NCBI RefSeq assembly: GCF_002934605.1
Contig: NZ_PTJC01000006.1
Location: forward strand, 1-64,000
Direction of reading: 5' to 3'
From: Neolewinella xylanilytica
Lineage (GTDB): Bacteria; Bacteroidota; Bacteroidia; Chitinophagales; Saprospiraceae
DNA length: 64,000 nt
The translations under genes and the position numbers were made by a program. Shown here in pieces: positions 1 to 8,268 of this stretch (the first letter of the stretch is position 1; each line of letters opens with the position of its first letter). Below the pieces are notes generated by a model. It was given only the letters and a program-made list of their open reading frames with translations, was not told the origin of the DNA and did no database searches.

Positions 1-44
1 GATGGTACTTGGGTTTACCCCGGGAGAGTAGGTCGCCGCCAATT
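1..44 (+). rRNA. rrf: 5S ribosomal RNA, 3' end only
   Basis: The first ~44 bases match the 3' part of bacterial 5S rRNA, including the conserved stretch GGGAGAGTAGGTCGCCGCC near the 3' terminus. The 5' part lies outside the window. A terminator hairpin follows directly, as expected at the end of an rRNA operon. The exact 3' end is uncertain by a few bases. Confidence 0.85.
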
Positions 45-49
45 TTATG

Positions 50-82
50 AAAGCCTCATCGCTACAGCAGCGGTGGGGCTTT
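50..82 (+). terminator. rRNA operon terminator
   Basis: A 14-bp stem (AAAGCCTCATCGCT paired with AGCGGTGGGGCTTT, two G-T wobbles) with a short ACAGC loop ends in a T-rich stretch. It lies just after the 5S rRNA end and reads as its Rho-independent terminator. Confidence 0.8.
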
Positions 83-233
83 CTCCGTTTGGGGTAGGCC
101 GGGACGATCTGACGAGTAGGATGCGACTTCCGGCCGCGCTAGTACAATGCGGTCTCCGACCGCGACAGGACGAAGCAACCTCCGGTTGCGCTACCCCTTC
201 CCAATGCGTACATTGTATCACAAAATATCGCAT

Positions 234-1679
234 ATGGCCCACCGCTACCTACTCCTTATCAGTTGCCTGCTCTTCGAATTCGTCATCCCAGGCCTACCTG
301 CTACACTAATTGCCCAAGGTGACCTAAAAGTAGCCGTACAAGCAAGCATCGAAGAACAGTTCCCCAATCTGACCGAACTGAGCGATAAGATCTGGTCCTA
401 CGAGGAAGTAGCCTTCCAGGAAAGCCAGTCGGCGGAAGCACTAATGGAATACGCCCGGGCGAATGGCTTCACGATTGAGGAAAACATCGGCGGCATACCG
501 ACCGCCTTCACCGCGGAGTACGGCAGCGGTAAACCCATAATCGGCATTCTGGGGGAATTTGATGCCCTGCCGGGACTGAGTCAGGCCACGGTGCCACACA
601 AGCAACCCCTCCACGAGGGTGCAGCCGGGCACGGTTGCGGGCATAACCTCTTCGGAACGGCCAGCCTCGGTGCCGCCACGGCCATCAAGCAATTGATTGA
701 AGCGGGGGAATTGCAGGGGACGATCCGGTTCTACGGTACCCCCGCCGAAGAGCGGTACTTCGGAAAGTTGTGGATGATCCGGGCCGGCGCCTTCGAGGAT
801 GTGGACATCGTCATGGACTGGCACCCCTCCGACGAGACGAAAACCGGCGTTCAGACCGGACTGGCCCTGGTAGACTTCATCGTCGAGTTCCACGGTCAGG
901 CTGCCCACGCCGCCGGTGACCCCTGGAACGGTCGCGATGCCTCCGACGGACTGGAGCTATACACCACGGGCATCAATTACTACCGGGAGCATGTCAAACC
1001 CAGCGTCCGCATCCACTACGATATCGAGGTAGCCGGCGAAGTCGTCAACGTGGTACCGGATTACGCCCGCATCTGGACGCGTGTCCGCGATGCCAACTTC
1101 GAAGGGGTTCAGCCGGTCTACGACCAAATCAAACGCATTGCCGAGGGAGCCGCGCTGATGGCGAACGTGGAGTACGAAATCAACCTGGTTTCCGGTATTC
1201 ATGAGGTAATGGTCAACCGTACCGGAGCCGAGGTGCTCCAACGGAACCTGGAAGCTATGGGGCCGATCGAGTACACCGAAGCGGAGCAGGAATTTGCCCG
1301 GGGCATTCAGCAGGCCGTGAAGAAACCGGAGATCGGCCTGGTCAGCAAGATCGAACCGTTGGAGGAAACGCAGGAGGTTGCCAGTGGCGGCTCTACGGAC
1401 GTGGGCGATGTCAGCTACGTCGTGCCCGTGATCAGGCTGCGGGCTACGACCGCACCGAACGGTACCCCCTGGCACAGCTGGGCCGTAGTCGCCTGTGGCG
1501 GCATGAGCATTGGCCACAAGGGCATGGCGTTTGCCGCCGAGGCCCTGGCTCGCACGATGGTCGATCTCTACGAAGACGCGGACCTGCGCCAGCGCATCCG
1601 AACGGAATTCGAGGAGGATCTGGGAGATTATGAGCACGTACCCATGGTACCGGAAGGACCGGCCCCGATTGGGAAGTAA
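234..1679 (+). CDS. M20-family amidohydrolase/peptidase (AbgB-like), secreted
   Basis: About 481 residues. The start at 234 is chosen because it puts a hydrophobic signal peptide (LLLISCLLFEFVI, ending near AQG) at the N-terminus; starts at 147 and 204 are possible but add an unlikely leader. Motifs seen are GEFDALPG (about 107-114) and GHGCGHN (about 132-138), the metal-site region of M20 amidohydrolases, then an HPSDET block, EVVNVVPDYA in the dimerisation domain, and GSTDVGDVSYVVP near the C-terminus. The family hydrolyses amide bonds of aminoacyl conjugates such as p-aminobenzoyl-glutamate; the substrate here is unknown. A signal peptide implies periplasmic action. It stands alone after the rRNA operon and is convergent with the DUF2461 gene. 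Confidence 0.85.
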   Translation: MAHRYLLLISCLLFEFVIPGLPATLIAQGDLKVAVQASIEEQFPNLTELSDKIWSYEEVAFQESQSAEALMEYARANGFTIEENIGGIPTAFTAEYGSGKPIIGILGEFDALPGLSQATVPHKQPLHEGAAGHGCGHNLFGTASLGAATAIKQLIEAGELQGTIRFYGTPAEERYFGKLWMIRAGAFEDVDIVMDWHPSDETKTGVQTGLALVDFIVEFHGQAAHAAGDPWNGRDASDGLELYTTGINYYREHVKPSVRIHYDIEVAGEVVNVVPDYARIWTRVRDANFEGVQPVYDQIKRIAEGAALMANVEYEINLVSGIHEVMVNRTGAEVLQRNLEAMGPIEYTEAEQEFARGIQQAVKKPEIGLVSKIEPLEETQEVASGGSTDVGDVSYVVPVIRLRATTAPNGTPWHSWAVVACGGMSIGHKGMAFAAEALARTMVDLYEDADLRQRIRTEFEEDLGDYEHVPMVPEGPAPIGK

Positions 1680-1689
1680 GGAGGTACTT

Positions 1690-1701
1690 GCGCCGGAGCG
1701 C
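1690..1701 (+). repeat. Intergenic GC-rich repeat, copy 1
   Basis: Core GCGCCGGAGCGC preceded by TT and followed by AGGT. It lies between the convergent amidohydrolase and DUF2461 genes. Confidence 0.7.
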
Positions 1702-1744
1702 AGGTAGGGTGTCCACCACGCTGGCGGTCACGGCCGCATCGCTT

Positions 1745-2398
1745 TCAAGCCAGCGCCTCCCGCATGTATAGGAGCAGCGGTCGCATTTCTGAGTACGCTT
1801 CGGCTACCACTTTTGGAAAATCATCACCGATCACGTCCTCCTGGGTGATCCGGCGGGATATGGTGAAATTCTTCCGACGCAGCAGGTCGATGTATTCGTG
1901 ATCACCGGAGTAGCCCTTGGGGCTGGTCTTCAACATTTTCGGATCTTCTTCGAGACCGCCGTCGAAGTAGTCTTGAAAGCTTTTATCGGCCAGGATACCC
2001 TGTAGTTTGTCGCCATCTTCATCGATACGGGCCCGGATCTTTTTCAGCATCCCATTATCCGGATTGTGCACGCCCCCGGCAATGAAGGAATAGGGCGGCG
2101 ATACGTATACGTACAGTCCCGAACCCTTCTGCTCTCCCGGGGCGAAGCCGAAGTTGTTCTTGTAGGTCGGCCGCTCCGGGTGATAAAGCAGGTTGTTGTT
2201 GATCCGCTCGATGGTATCCTTCGGTTCAATGTCCCGGTAGAAGTCATCTTGGGAAGCCAGCTTTTCCAGTATCCGATTACATTCTCCGATCCAGATTGCT
2301 TTCGCTTCCTCGTAGCGATCGCGGTGGGCGTCCATCCATTGCTTGGAATTATTGTCGGACAGGTCGCGTAGGAAATCGAAAATCTTGCGCTTGGACAT
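1745..2398 (-). CDS. DUF2461 family protein
   Basis: 217 residues, close to the usual length of the DUF2461/TIGR02453 family, whose biochemical role is not established. The family pattern is clear: N-terminal FDFLRDLSDNNSKQWMDAHR, a central ERINNNLLYHPERPTYKNN block, GLYVYVSPPYSFIAGG and a PKGYSGDHEYIDLLRRKNF segment near the C-terminus. There is no signal peptide or membrane segment, so it is probably cytoplasmic. It is monocistronic, facing away from the RNA-repair operon that starts about 230 bases further on. Confidence 0.85.
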   Translation of the reverse strand: MSKRKIFDFLRDLSDNNSKQWMDAHRDRYEEAKAIWIGECNRILEKLASQDDFYRDIEPKDTIERINNNLLYHPERPTYKNNFGFAPGEQKGSGLYVYVSPPYSFIAGGVHNPDNGMLKKIRARIDEDGDKLQGILADKSFQDYFDGGLEEDPKMLKTSPKGYSGDHEYIDLLRRKNFTISRRITQEDVIGDDFPKVVAEAYSEMRPLLLYMREALA

Positions 2399-2626
2399 GG
2401 GGGGATTTTGGTTGTCGGTTATAGTTGTCGGTTTTCTGTTCTGGTTACTTGTATAATGGGGCTTCCTAGGTTATGTTTTGGTACTGCTATGGGGGTTGAA
2501 TAGGTATAAAACGCAGGTGGTGCAACTTATGAGCACGCGGCGGCCGTTATCCTGGATATACGTGGTTCTCGCTTTGAGAACGATTTGTCTCGCCTAATAG
2601 TCCAAATCCCGCGCTACGCCGCCCAT

Positions 2627-3304
2627 ATGTTGCTTACGATAACCACTACCCACTACCCGGCCACCGATCTTGGGTTTCTGCTGCATAAGCACCCGGACCG
2701 ATTTCAAACGGTCAATCTATCTATCGGAAAGGCGCATGTATTTTACCCAGAAAGCAGTCCGGAGCGGACTACGGTGGCCTTGCTGCTCGATATGGACCCG
2801 ATCGATATGGTCCGGAATACCCGGCACGATGGCAAACATGGATTCAGTCTGGCGCAGTACGTGAACGATCGACCCTATGTGGGCTCCTCTTTTCTTTCCG
2901 TCGCGCTGGCAAAAGCGTTCTCTTCCGCACTGAACGGAACCTGTAACAATCGGCCCGACCTGGTCGATCGAGCCATCCCGCTCAGGGCTACTCTTTCGGT
3001 TATAAGTGCGCCGGGTGGTGGGGAGGTCCTGCTACGTAATTGGTTTGAGCCGCTGGGCTACCAACTCGATATTACGCCTCACCTACTGGATTCTACCTAC
3101 CCGGATTGGGGAATGAGTTCGTACTACACCGTGAAGATATCTGGGGAGGTGACATTGCAGTCGCTGCTGGCACATCTGTACGTACTAATCCCCGCGCTGG
3201 ACCGTGATAAGCACTACTACGTCAGCGAAAACGAAGTAGCTAAATTATTGGCTAAGGGGGGAGGGTGGCTAGAACAGCACCCGGCACGCGAAGAAATTAC
3301 CTAG
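2627..3304 (+). CDS. hen1: Hen1 N-terminal half (ends at an in-frame amber stop)
   Basis: 225 residues beginning MLLTITTTHYPATDLGFLLHK, the typical start of bacterial Hen1, the 3'-terminal RNA ribose 2'-O-methyltransferase of the Pnkp/Hen1 repair complex. The ATG at 2627 is preferred to 2585 because family members begin here. This half carries no methyltransferase motifs. In studied bacterial systems the N-terminal half of Hen1 binds and activates the ligase of Pnkp. The frame ends at TAG 3302-3304 after HPAREEIT, and the same frame continues at once as RYLLGFRSLTKQVL, which is how intact homologues continue. So a single codon separates this from a full-length ~460-residue protein. It may be a natural two-piece Hen1, a recoded gene, a fresh nonsense mutation or a sequence error. 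Confidence 0.85.
   Translation: MLLTITTTHYPATDLGFLLHKHPDRFQTVNLSIGKAHVFYPESSPERTTVALLLDMDPIDMVRNTRHDGKHGFSLAQYVNDRPYVGSSFLSVALAKAFSSALNGTCNNRPDLVDRAIPLRATLSVISAPGGGEVLLRNWFEPLGYQLDITPHLLDSTYPDWGMSSYYTVKISGEVTLQSLLAHLYVLIPALDRDKHYYVSENEVAKLLAKGGGWLEQHPAREEIT
3302..3304 (+). other. In-frame TAG inside hen1
   Basis: The codon lies in the same reading frame as both the upstream and downstream hen1 sequence, with no shift. It falls at the linker between the two domains. The next in-frame candidate restart is TTG at 3314; no in-frame ATG occurs before the SAM-binding motif. Confidence 0.9.
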
Positions 3305-3313
3305 CGCTACCTG

Positions 3314-4012
3314 TTGGGCTTCCGGTCGCTGACTAAGCAGGTACTGTCCGAGTGGGATGGGGAGGAGGGCTCCCTAAAAGAGGAAACGGATCGGAAGCCC
3401 ACCAGCCGAAGTCTTCACGACCAACGATTGCAGGCCGTGGTATCCGCGCTGCGGCAGAGTGGTGCCGAAAGTGTCCTGGACCTCGGCTGCGGAGAAGGAA
3501 AACTCCTGCGCCTACTCCTGAAGGCGCGCCAGTTCCACCGCATCGAAGGCATGGATGTTTCCTACGGGGAGCTCACCAAAGCGATGAACCGTCTGAACTA
3601 CGAGGACTTACCGCCCAAACAGCGGGAGCGCCTCAAACTCTGGCAGGGGGCACTAACCTACCGGGATCAACGCATGAATGGGTTCGACGCCGCCGCGGTA
3701 GTAGAGGTGATCGAGCACCTGGACGAGAACCGGCTGCAGGCTTTCGAACGCGTGGTCTTCGGCTGTGCTCGGCCGGCCACCGTGGTAGTCACCACCCCGA
3801 ACGCCGATTACAATGCCCTCTTCGACCGAATGGAAGCCGGAACGATGCGACACACTGATCACCGCTTCGAGTGGAGCCGTGACGAGTTCCGAAGGTGGAC
3901 CGAAAAAATCAACTCCGAATTTCAGTATCAATCTAGGATCGAACCGATCGGACCCGTAGACGAAACCTACGGCGCTCCCTCACAAATGGCGATTTTCACC
4001 TATGGAGATTAG
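3314..4012 (+). CDS. hen1: Hen1 C-terminal methyltransferase half
   Basis: About 232 residues if it restarts at TTG 3314; otherwise it is the downstream part of the interrupted hen1. The Rossmann methyltransferase core is intact: SAM motif VLDLGCGEGKLL, then EVIEHLDENRL with the Glu and His typical of the Hen1 metal site, TTPNADYN, and RHTDHRFEWSRDEF, the Hen1 signature near the C-terminus. Hen1 adds a 2'-O-methyl group to the 3' end of cleaved RNA before ligation, protecting the repaired site. Its last 11 bases overlap the start of pnkp, so the two are translationally coupled. The preserved motifs after the stop argue against long-standing decay. Confidence 0.8.
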   Translation: MGFRSLTKQVLSEWDGEEGSLKEETDRKPTSRSLHDQRLQAVVSALRQSGAESVLDLGCGEGKLLRLLLKARQFHRIEGMDVSYGELTKAMNRLNYEDLPPKQRERLKLWQGALTYRDQRMNGFDAAAVVEVIEHLDENRLQAFERVVFGCARPATVVVTTPNADYNALFDRMEAGTMRHTDHRFEWSRDEFRRWTEKINSEFQYQSRIEPIGPVDETYGAPSQMAIFTYGD

Positions 4013-6572
4013 TGTACCCGAACGCTCGTTGATTTTGCTGGTCGGCCCATCGGGGTCCGGGAAGAGCACGTTTGCCCGTACACACTTCGGCAAGTACGAG
4101 GTGGTCTCGTCGGATACCTGCCGGGGTATCGTGTCCAACGACGAGAATGCGCAGTCCGCTACGCCCGATGCCTTCGATCTGCTCAACTTCATCGTTCGCA
4201 AAAGGCTCAAGCAAGGATTGCTTACGGTAGTGGATGCCACCAACGTCCAACCGGAATCCCGGAAAGCGTTCGTCAAGATCGCAAAGGAATACCACGTCCT
4301 GCCCGCCGCCATCGTACTAAACCTACCGGAGGAAGTCTGCACGGAACGTAACCGGCAACGTCCGGACCGGAACTTCGGTCGCCACGTGCTGCGTCACCAG
4401 ACGATTCAATTAAAGCGCTCGCTACGGGGATTGAAGCGAGAAGGTTTCCGTAAGGTGTACGTCTTTGATACGCCCGAGGAGATAGCTGCGGTGAGCGGCA
4501 TCAGGCGGGATAAACTATACAATGACAAGAAGACCGTTCACGGCCCATTCGATATCATCGGAGATATTCATGGCTGCTACGACGAAACGGTGGAACTACT
4601 CGAAAAACTGGGGTACGAGCTTCGCCCGGCGCCCGAGCGAAAGGAATACTTCGGTTGGGAGGTTACTCACCCACAGAGGCGGCAAGCGATCTTTCTGGGT
4701 GACCTAGTAGATCGGGGACCCAACTCACCCGAAGTACTTCGCCTGGTCATGAGTATGGTCAAGGATGGGGTAGCCTGGTGCGTTCCCGGCAACCACGATT
4801 TGAAACTGCAGCGAAAGCTGAGCGGCAAAAAAGTGACCGTCAACCACGGCCTGGCGGAAACCCTCGAGCAGTTAGAAGGGGAGTCTTCACGCTTTCGGGA
4901 TGACGTCCGCGACTTCCTCTACGGCCTGATCAGTCATTACGTCTTCGATGACGGACAGCTCGTGGTTGCCCACGCCGGTCTGCGCGAGGAGATGCAGGGG
5001 CGAGGCTCGGGGGCAGTACGAGCATTCTGTACTTACGGGGAGACCACCGGCGAAATCGACGAGTTCGGACTACCCGTACGCCACAACTGGGCCGCGGAGT
5101 ACCGGGGCAAGGCGAAAGTGGTATACGGACATACCCCCGTGCCCGATGCGGAGTGGCTGAACCGGACGATCGACATCGATACCGGTTGCGTCTTCGGCGG
5201 GAAGCTCACCGCACTGCGCTATCCCGAGGATGAACTCGTGAGTGTACCGGCAAAGAAGGTATACTGCGAGCCGGTACGACCATTGAAGGCGCCGGAGACC
5301 GTATTGTCCGCCCAACAGGAGTACGACGACCTGCTCGATATCGGCGACGTCACCGGTAAACGAATCGTGCAGACCCGGTTACGTAACAACTTGACCATCC
5401 GGGAGGAGAACTCCATTGCCGCACTCGAAGTAATGAGCCGCTTTGCCGTTAATCCTAAATGGCTCATCTACTTGCCACCGACGATGTCGCCCTGCGAAAC
5501 CAGCGATTTGCCCAATTACCTCGAGCACCCGAACGAAGCCATCGCTTACTACCGGAATCGGGGGGTGGAGAAGATCGTCTGTGAGGAAAAGCACATGGGC
5601 TCCCGGGCGGTGGTCGTCGTCTGTCGGGATGAAGCGGTGGCGGCCAAGCGCTTTGGTGTTACCAACGAAGGCTTGGGCGTGGTATACACCCGTACCGGCC
5701 GCAATTTCTTCACCGATGCCGCCCTGGAGAAGCAGTTCTTGGCAAGCGTAGTACAGGCACTAACGAAGTCCGGCTTTTGGGGAAAACTAGATACGGACTG
5801 GGTCTGCCTGGACACAGAGCTCATGCCGTGGTCGGCGAAAGCACAGTCCCTTATCCGGGAGCAGTACGCGGCAGTGGGCGCGGCGGCCGGTAATGCGCTC
5901 CCGGCGGTCACCGAAGCGCTGCGGGCTACCCAGGCGCGGGGTGTAGAGGATGTGGGGGCTGTCCTGGATAAATTCGCCTATAAAGAAGCAGCAATTAATC
6001 GCTATACCGCGGCGTACCGCAACTACTGCTGGGAAATAAATTCAGTTGACGATTACAAGTTGGCCCCCTTTCACGTGCTGGCCACCGAAGGAGCGGTGCA
6101 CGTGGATAAGTCGCACGAGTGGCACATGGAAACGATTCGAGGAATGGCTGCCGGCGACGCGAAGCTCTTTCAGACGACACCCTGCCGAATCATTGAAACG
6201 GCCGATGCTGAACAGGTCAAAGCAGCTACCGACTGGTGGCTAGAACTGACCGCGGCGGGCGGCGAGGGTATGGTGGTCAAACCGTACGATTACGTTGCCT
6301 ACGGCAAAGGGGGATTGCTGCAGCCGGCAGTAAAGTGTCGCGGTCGGGAGTACCTGCGGATCATCTACGGCCCGGAATACGACCTGCCCGAACACCTCAG
6401 CCGATTAAAGAAGCGGGGACTCGGAAAGAAGCGTTCGCTGGCGCTCCGAGAATTCGCTCTGGGCGTCGAAGCGCTGGAAAGATGCATCCGCCGGGAACCG
6501 TTACGCCGCATTCACGAGTCCGTCTTCGGCGTACTGGCATTGGAGAGCGAGGCGGTGGATCCGCGGCTTTAG
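4002..6572 (+). CDS. pnkp: Polynucleotide kinase-phosphatase-ligase Pnkp
   Basis: 856 residues, the usual three-domain size. N-terminal 5'-kinase: P-loop GPSGSGKST near residue 15. Central 2',3'-phosphatase of the metallophosphoesterase fold: GDIHGCYDE, GDLVDRGPNS, PGNHD, HAG and GHTP motifs, about residues 185-380. C-terminal ligase/adenylyltransferase: EEKHMGSRA with the candidate nucleotidyl Lys, then EGMVVKP and VKCRGREYLRI, from about residue 470 to the end. Together these heal and seal broken RNA such as tRNAs cut by ribotoxins; the ligase needs Hen1 for activity in characterised systems. All key motifs are present, so the enzyme looks functional. It overlaps hen1 by 11 bases. Confidence 0.95.
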   Translation: MEISVPERSLILLVGPSGSGKSTFARTHFGKYEVVSSDTCRGIVSNDENAQSATPDAFDLLNFIVRKRLKQGLLTVVDATNVQPESRKAFVKIAKEYHVLPAAIVLNLPEEVCTERNRQRPDRNFGRHVLRHQTIQLKRSLRGLKREGFRKVYVFDTPEEIAAVSGIRRDKLYNDKKTVHGPFDIIGDIHGCYDETVELLEKLGYELRPAPERKEYFGWEVTHPQRRQAIFLGDLVDRGPNSPEVLRLVMSMVKDGVAWCVPGNHDLKLQRKLSGKKVTVNHGLAETLEQLEGESSRFRDDVRDFLYGLISHYVFDDGQLVVAHAGLREEMQGRGSGAVRAFCTYGETTGEIDEFGLPVRHNWAAEYRGKAKVVYGHTPVPDAEWLNRTIDIDTGCVFGGKLTALRYPEDELVSVPAKKVYCEPVRPLKAPETVLSAQQEYDDLLDIGDVTGKRIVQTRLRNNLTIREENSIAALEVMSRFAVNPKWLIYLPPTMSPCETSDLPNYLEHPNEAIAYYRNRGVEKIVCEEKHMGSRAVVVVCRDEAVAAKRFGVTNEGLGVVYTRTGRNFFTDAALEKQFLASVVQALTKSGFWGKLDTDWVCLDTELMPWSAKAQSLIREQYAAVGAAAGNALPAVTEALRATQARGVEDVGAVLDKFAYKEAAINRYTAAYRNYCWEINSVDDYKLAPFHVLATEGAVHVDKSHEWHMETIRGMAAGDAKLFQTTPCRIIETADAEQVKAATDWWLELTAAGGEGMVVKPYDYVAYGKGGLLQPAVKCRGREYLRIIYGPEYDLPEHLSRLKKRGLGKKRSLALREFALGVEALERCIRREPLRRIHESVFGVLALESEAVDPRL

Positions 6573-6630
6573 CCAGGTCGCGCCGGGATTTAGGGGGACG
6601 AGCGCTACCTTGTAGGGCTCACTCCTTCCT

Positions 6631-7578
6631 ATGGCAGCTTCCCCCGCATACTTTATCAGCTGTGACTGGGGCACCACCAACTTCCGCTTGCGGGTAGTGG
6701 AGAGTGGATCGCAGCACGTGGTGGCCGAGGTCGGTAGCGGTCGGGGTATTCGGGAGGTATTCGAAGCTTTTCAACGAAGCGGAACGAACAGTCAGCGGGA
6801 CTATTTCGCAAATTACCTCCTGGCCCAGCTAGTTACCCTACCCAAGCCATACCGCCACGCTCCGGTAGTAGCTAGCGGGATGGCCTCCTCCAACATGGGT
6901 ATCCGGGAACTACCCTACGCGGAATTGCCCATAGGTGCCCGGGGCGAGAACCTGGTATGCGAATGGCTTGACCTGGGAGCGACGCACCGACTCTTGTTGG
7001 TATCCGGAGTAAAGGGGAGTAACGATATCATGCGGGGGGAGGAGGTGCAGGCGGTCGGCCTGATCGACCGCATGGAGAATGCCGGTACGCTCGTACTGCC
7101 GGGAACGCATTCCAAGCACTTACGGTACACCGGAGGAGTGTTCACCGATTTTCGGACCTATATGACCGGTGAGCTGTTCGAGTTGCTTTCCCGAAAGAGC
7201 CTGCTTTCCGCTTCGGTGGAGGCCGGACCACTTGGGCAAAGCGAACGGGAAGCATTCGACGAAGGGGTGCTTCAGGCCATGAACGGTAGACCAACGGGAA
7301 ATTTGTTTTCCGTAAGGGTTCAGACGGTTTTAAATGACTACCCGAAAAAGGATAACTACCATTTTCTGAGCGGGTTGCTGATTGGCGAAGAACTCCGGCA
7401 GCTGACCGTAACGGCCGGAAGCGTGTACCTCGCAGCCGCCGGTACCTTATCGACGGCCTACTCCCGGGCTTTCAAAATACTGGGATTGGATAACCGCCTG
7501 GTAAGTTTCGACGCCGAGATACTCCGGCATGCCTTACTTTTCGGCCAAACCAAACTCCTGTTACAGCATGCCTCCTGA
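6631..7578 (+). CDS. dgoK: 2-dehydro-3-deoxygalactonokinase
   Basis: 315 residues of the DgoK family. Seen are the N-terminal sugar-kinase motif SCDWGTTNFRLRVV, the ASGMASSNMGIRELPY block, VSGVKGSNDIMRGEE, and VLPGTHSKHLRY followed by FRTYMTGELFELL. The enzyme phosphorylates 2-keto-3-deoxy-galactonate with ATP, the second step of the De Ley-Doudoroff galactonate pathway. It lies 58 bases after pnkp but shares no function with it. Its end overlaps dgoA by 11 bases, so the two form one operon. Confidence 0.88.
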   Translation: MAASPAYFISCDWGTTNFRLRVVESGSQHVVAEVGSGRGIREVFEAFQRSGTNSQRDYFANYLLAQLVTLPKPYRHAPVVASGMASSNMGIRELPYAELPIGARGENLVCEWLDLGATHRLLLVSGVKGSNDIMRGEEVQAVGLIDRMENAGTLVLPGTHSKHLRYTGGVFTDFRTYMTGELFELLSRKSLLSASVEAGPLGQSEREAFDEGVLQAMNGRPTGNLFSVRVQTVLNDYPKKDNYHFLSGLLIGEELRQLTVTAGSVYLAAAGTLSTAYSRAFKILGLDNRLVSFDAEILRHALLFGQTKLLLQHAS

Positions 7579-8215
7579 TACCGCCTTTTCCTGGGATACT
7601 TTTCGCCAAGTGCCGGTTATCGCCATTCTCCGTGGCTACAGCCCGGAGGTGTGCCGGGAAATCGCTGAGGTCGGAATGGATACGGGGTTTCATACTTTGG
7701 AGGTGACCATGAATACGGAGGAGGCTGTTGATATCCTGTCAATGCTCCGACGCGACTACCCGCTGATGAACGTGGGAGCGGGAACCGTTTGCACCCTGGA
7801 AGATTACGAGGAAGCGGTAGCGGCGGGTGCCCAATTCATCGTCATGCCGATCGTAGAGGAGGAGGTCATTGTTAGTGCCGTAGCAGAAGGCTTGCCCGTA
7901 TTTCCCGGTGCCTATACGCCGACCGAAATTTACCGGGCTTGGTCGCTCGGTGCTACGGCCGTGAAGGTCTTCCCTGCCAGAGAGCTGGGGCCGGAATTTG
8001 TGCGGGATATCCACGGACCCCTGAGTGAAATAAAGCTTTTACCGACCGGGGGGGTCGATAAGGGAAATATCCGAAGCTACTTTGAGGCGGGCGTGCTCGG
8101 TGTCGGTATGGCGAGTGGATTGCTCGACCGGGCATTGCTGGCGGAAAAGGATTACGACGGATTGAGTGCCCACTTCAGGAAGGTCAAAAATGCATTCACC
8201 GATGTTTTGGAATAG
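7568..8215 (+). CDS. dgoA: 2-dehydro-3-deoxy-6-phosphogalactonate (KDPG-type) aldolase
   Basis: 215 residues, the normal size of class I KDPG/KDPGal aldolases. The start at 7568 overlaps the dgoK stop; the frame is open to 7529 but that start adds no conserved sequence. Motifs seen are PVIAILRG, the LEVTMNT region with the catalytic Glu, GAGTVCT, and VKVFPA with the Schiff-base Lys. The product cleaves KDP-galactonate to pyruvate and glyceraldehyde-3-phosphate. KDPG activity (eda) cannot be excluded by sequence alone, but the dgoK/dgoD setting favours the galactonate route. Confidence 0.85.
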   Translation: MPPDTAFSWDTFRQVPVIAILRGYSPEVCREIAEVGMDTGFHTLEVTMNTEEAVDILSMLRRDYPLMNVGAGTVCTLEDYEEAVAAGAQFIVMPIVEEEVIVSAVAEGLPVFPGAYTPTEIYRAWSLGATAVKVFPARELGPEFVRDIHGPLSEIKLLPTGGVDKGNIRSYFEAGVLGVGMASGLLDRALLAEKDYDGLSAHFRKVKNAFTDVLE

Positions 8216-8250
8216 GTCACTTTCGACCGGTCGGTGAAACTCGACTTCCC

Positions 8251-8262
8251 GCGCTCCGGCGC
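8251..8262 (-). repeat. Intergenic GC-rich repeat, copy 2
   Basis: Core GCGCTCCGGCGC followed by AAAAA, that is, the repeat in inverse orientation. It lies between the convergent dgoA and transporter genes. Confidence 0.7.
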
Positions 8263-8268
8263 AAAAAC

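Noticed and set aside
3302..3304. Stop-codon reassignment or selenocysteine/pyrrolysine reading
   Set aside because: The codon is TAG, no SECIS-like hairpin or pyl genes are seen, and other genes here end normally in TAG (for example uvrA). Reassignment is unlikely.
6573..6630. pnkp and dgoK as one functional operon
   Set aside because: The 58-base gap permits co-transcription, but RNA repair and galactonate use have no known link; adjacency alone is not evidence of a joint system.
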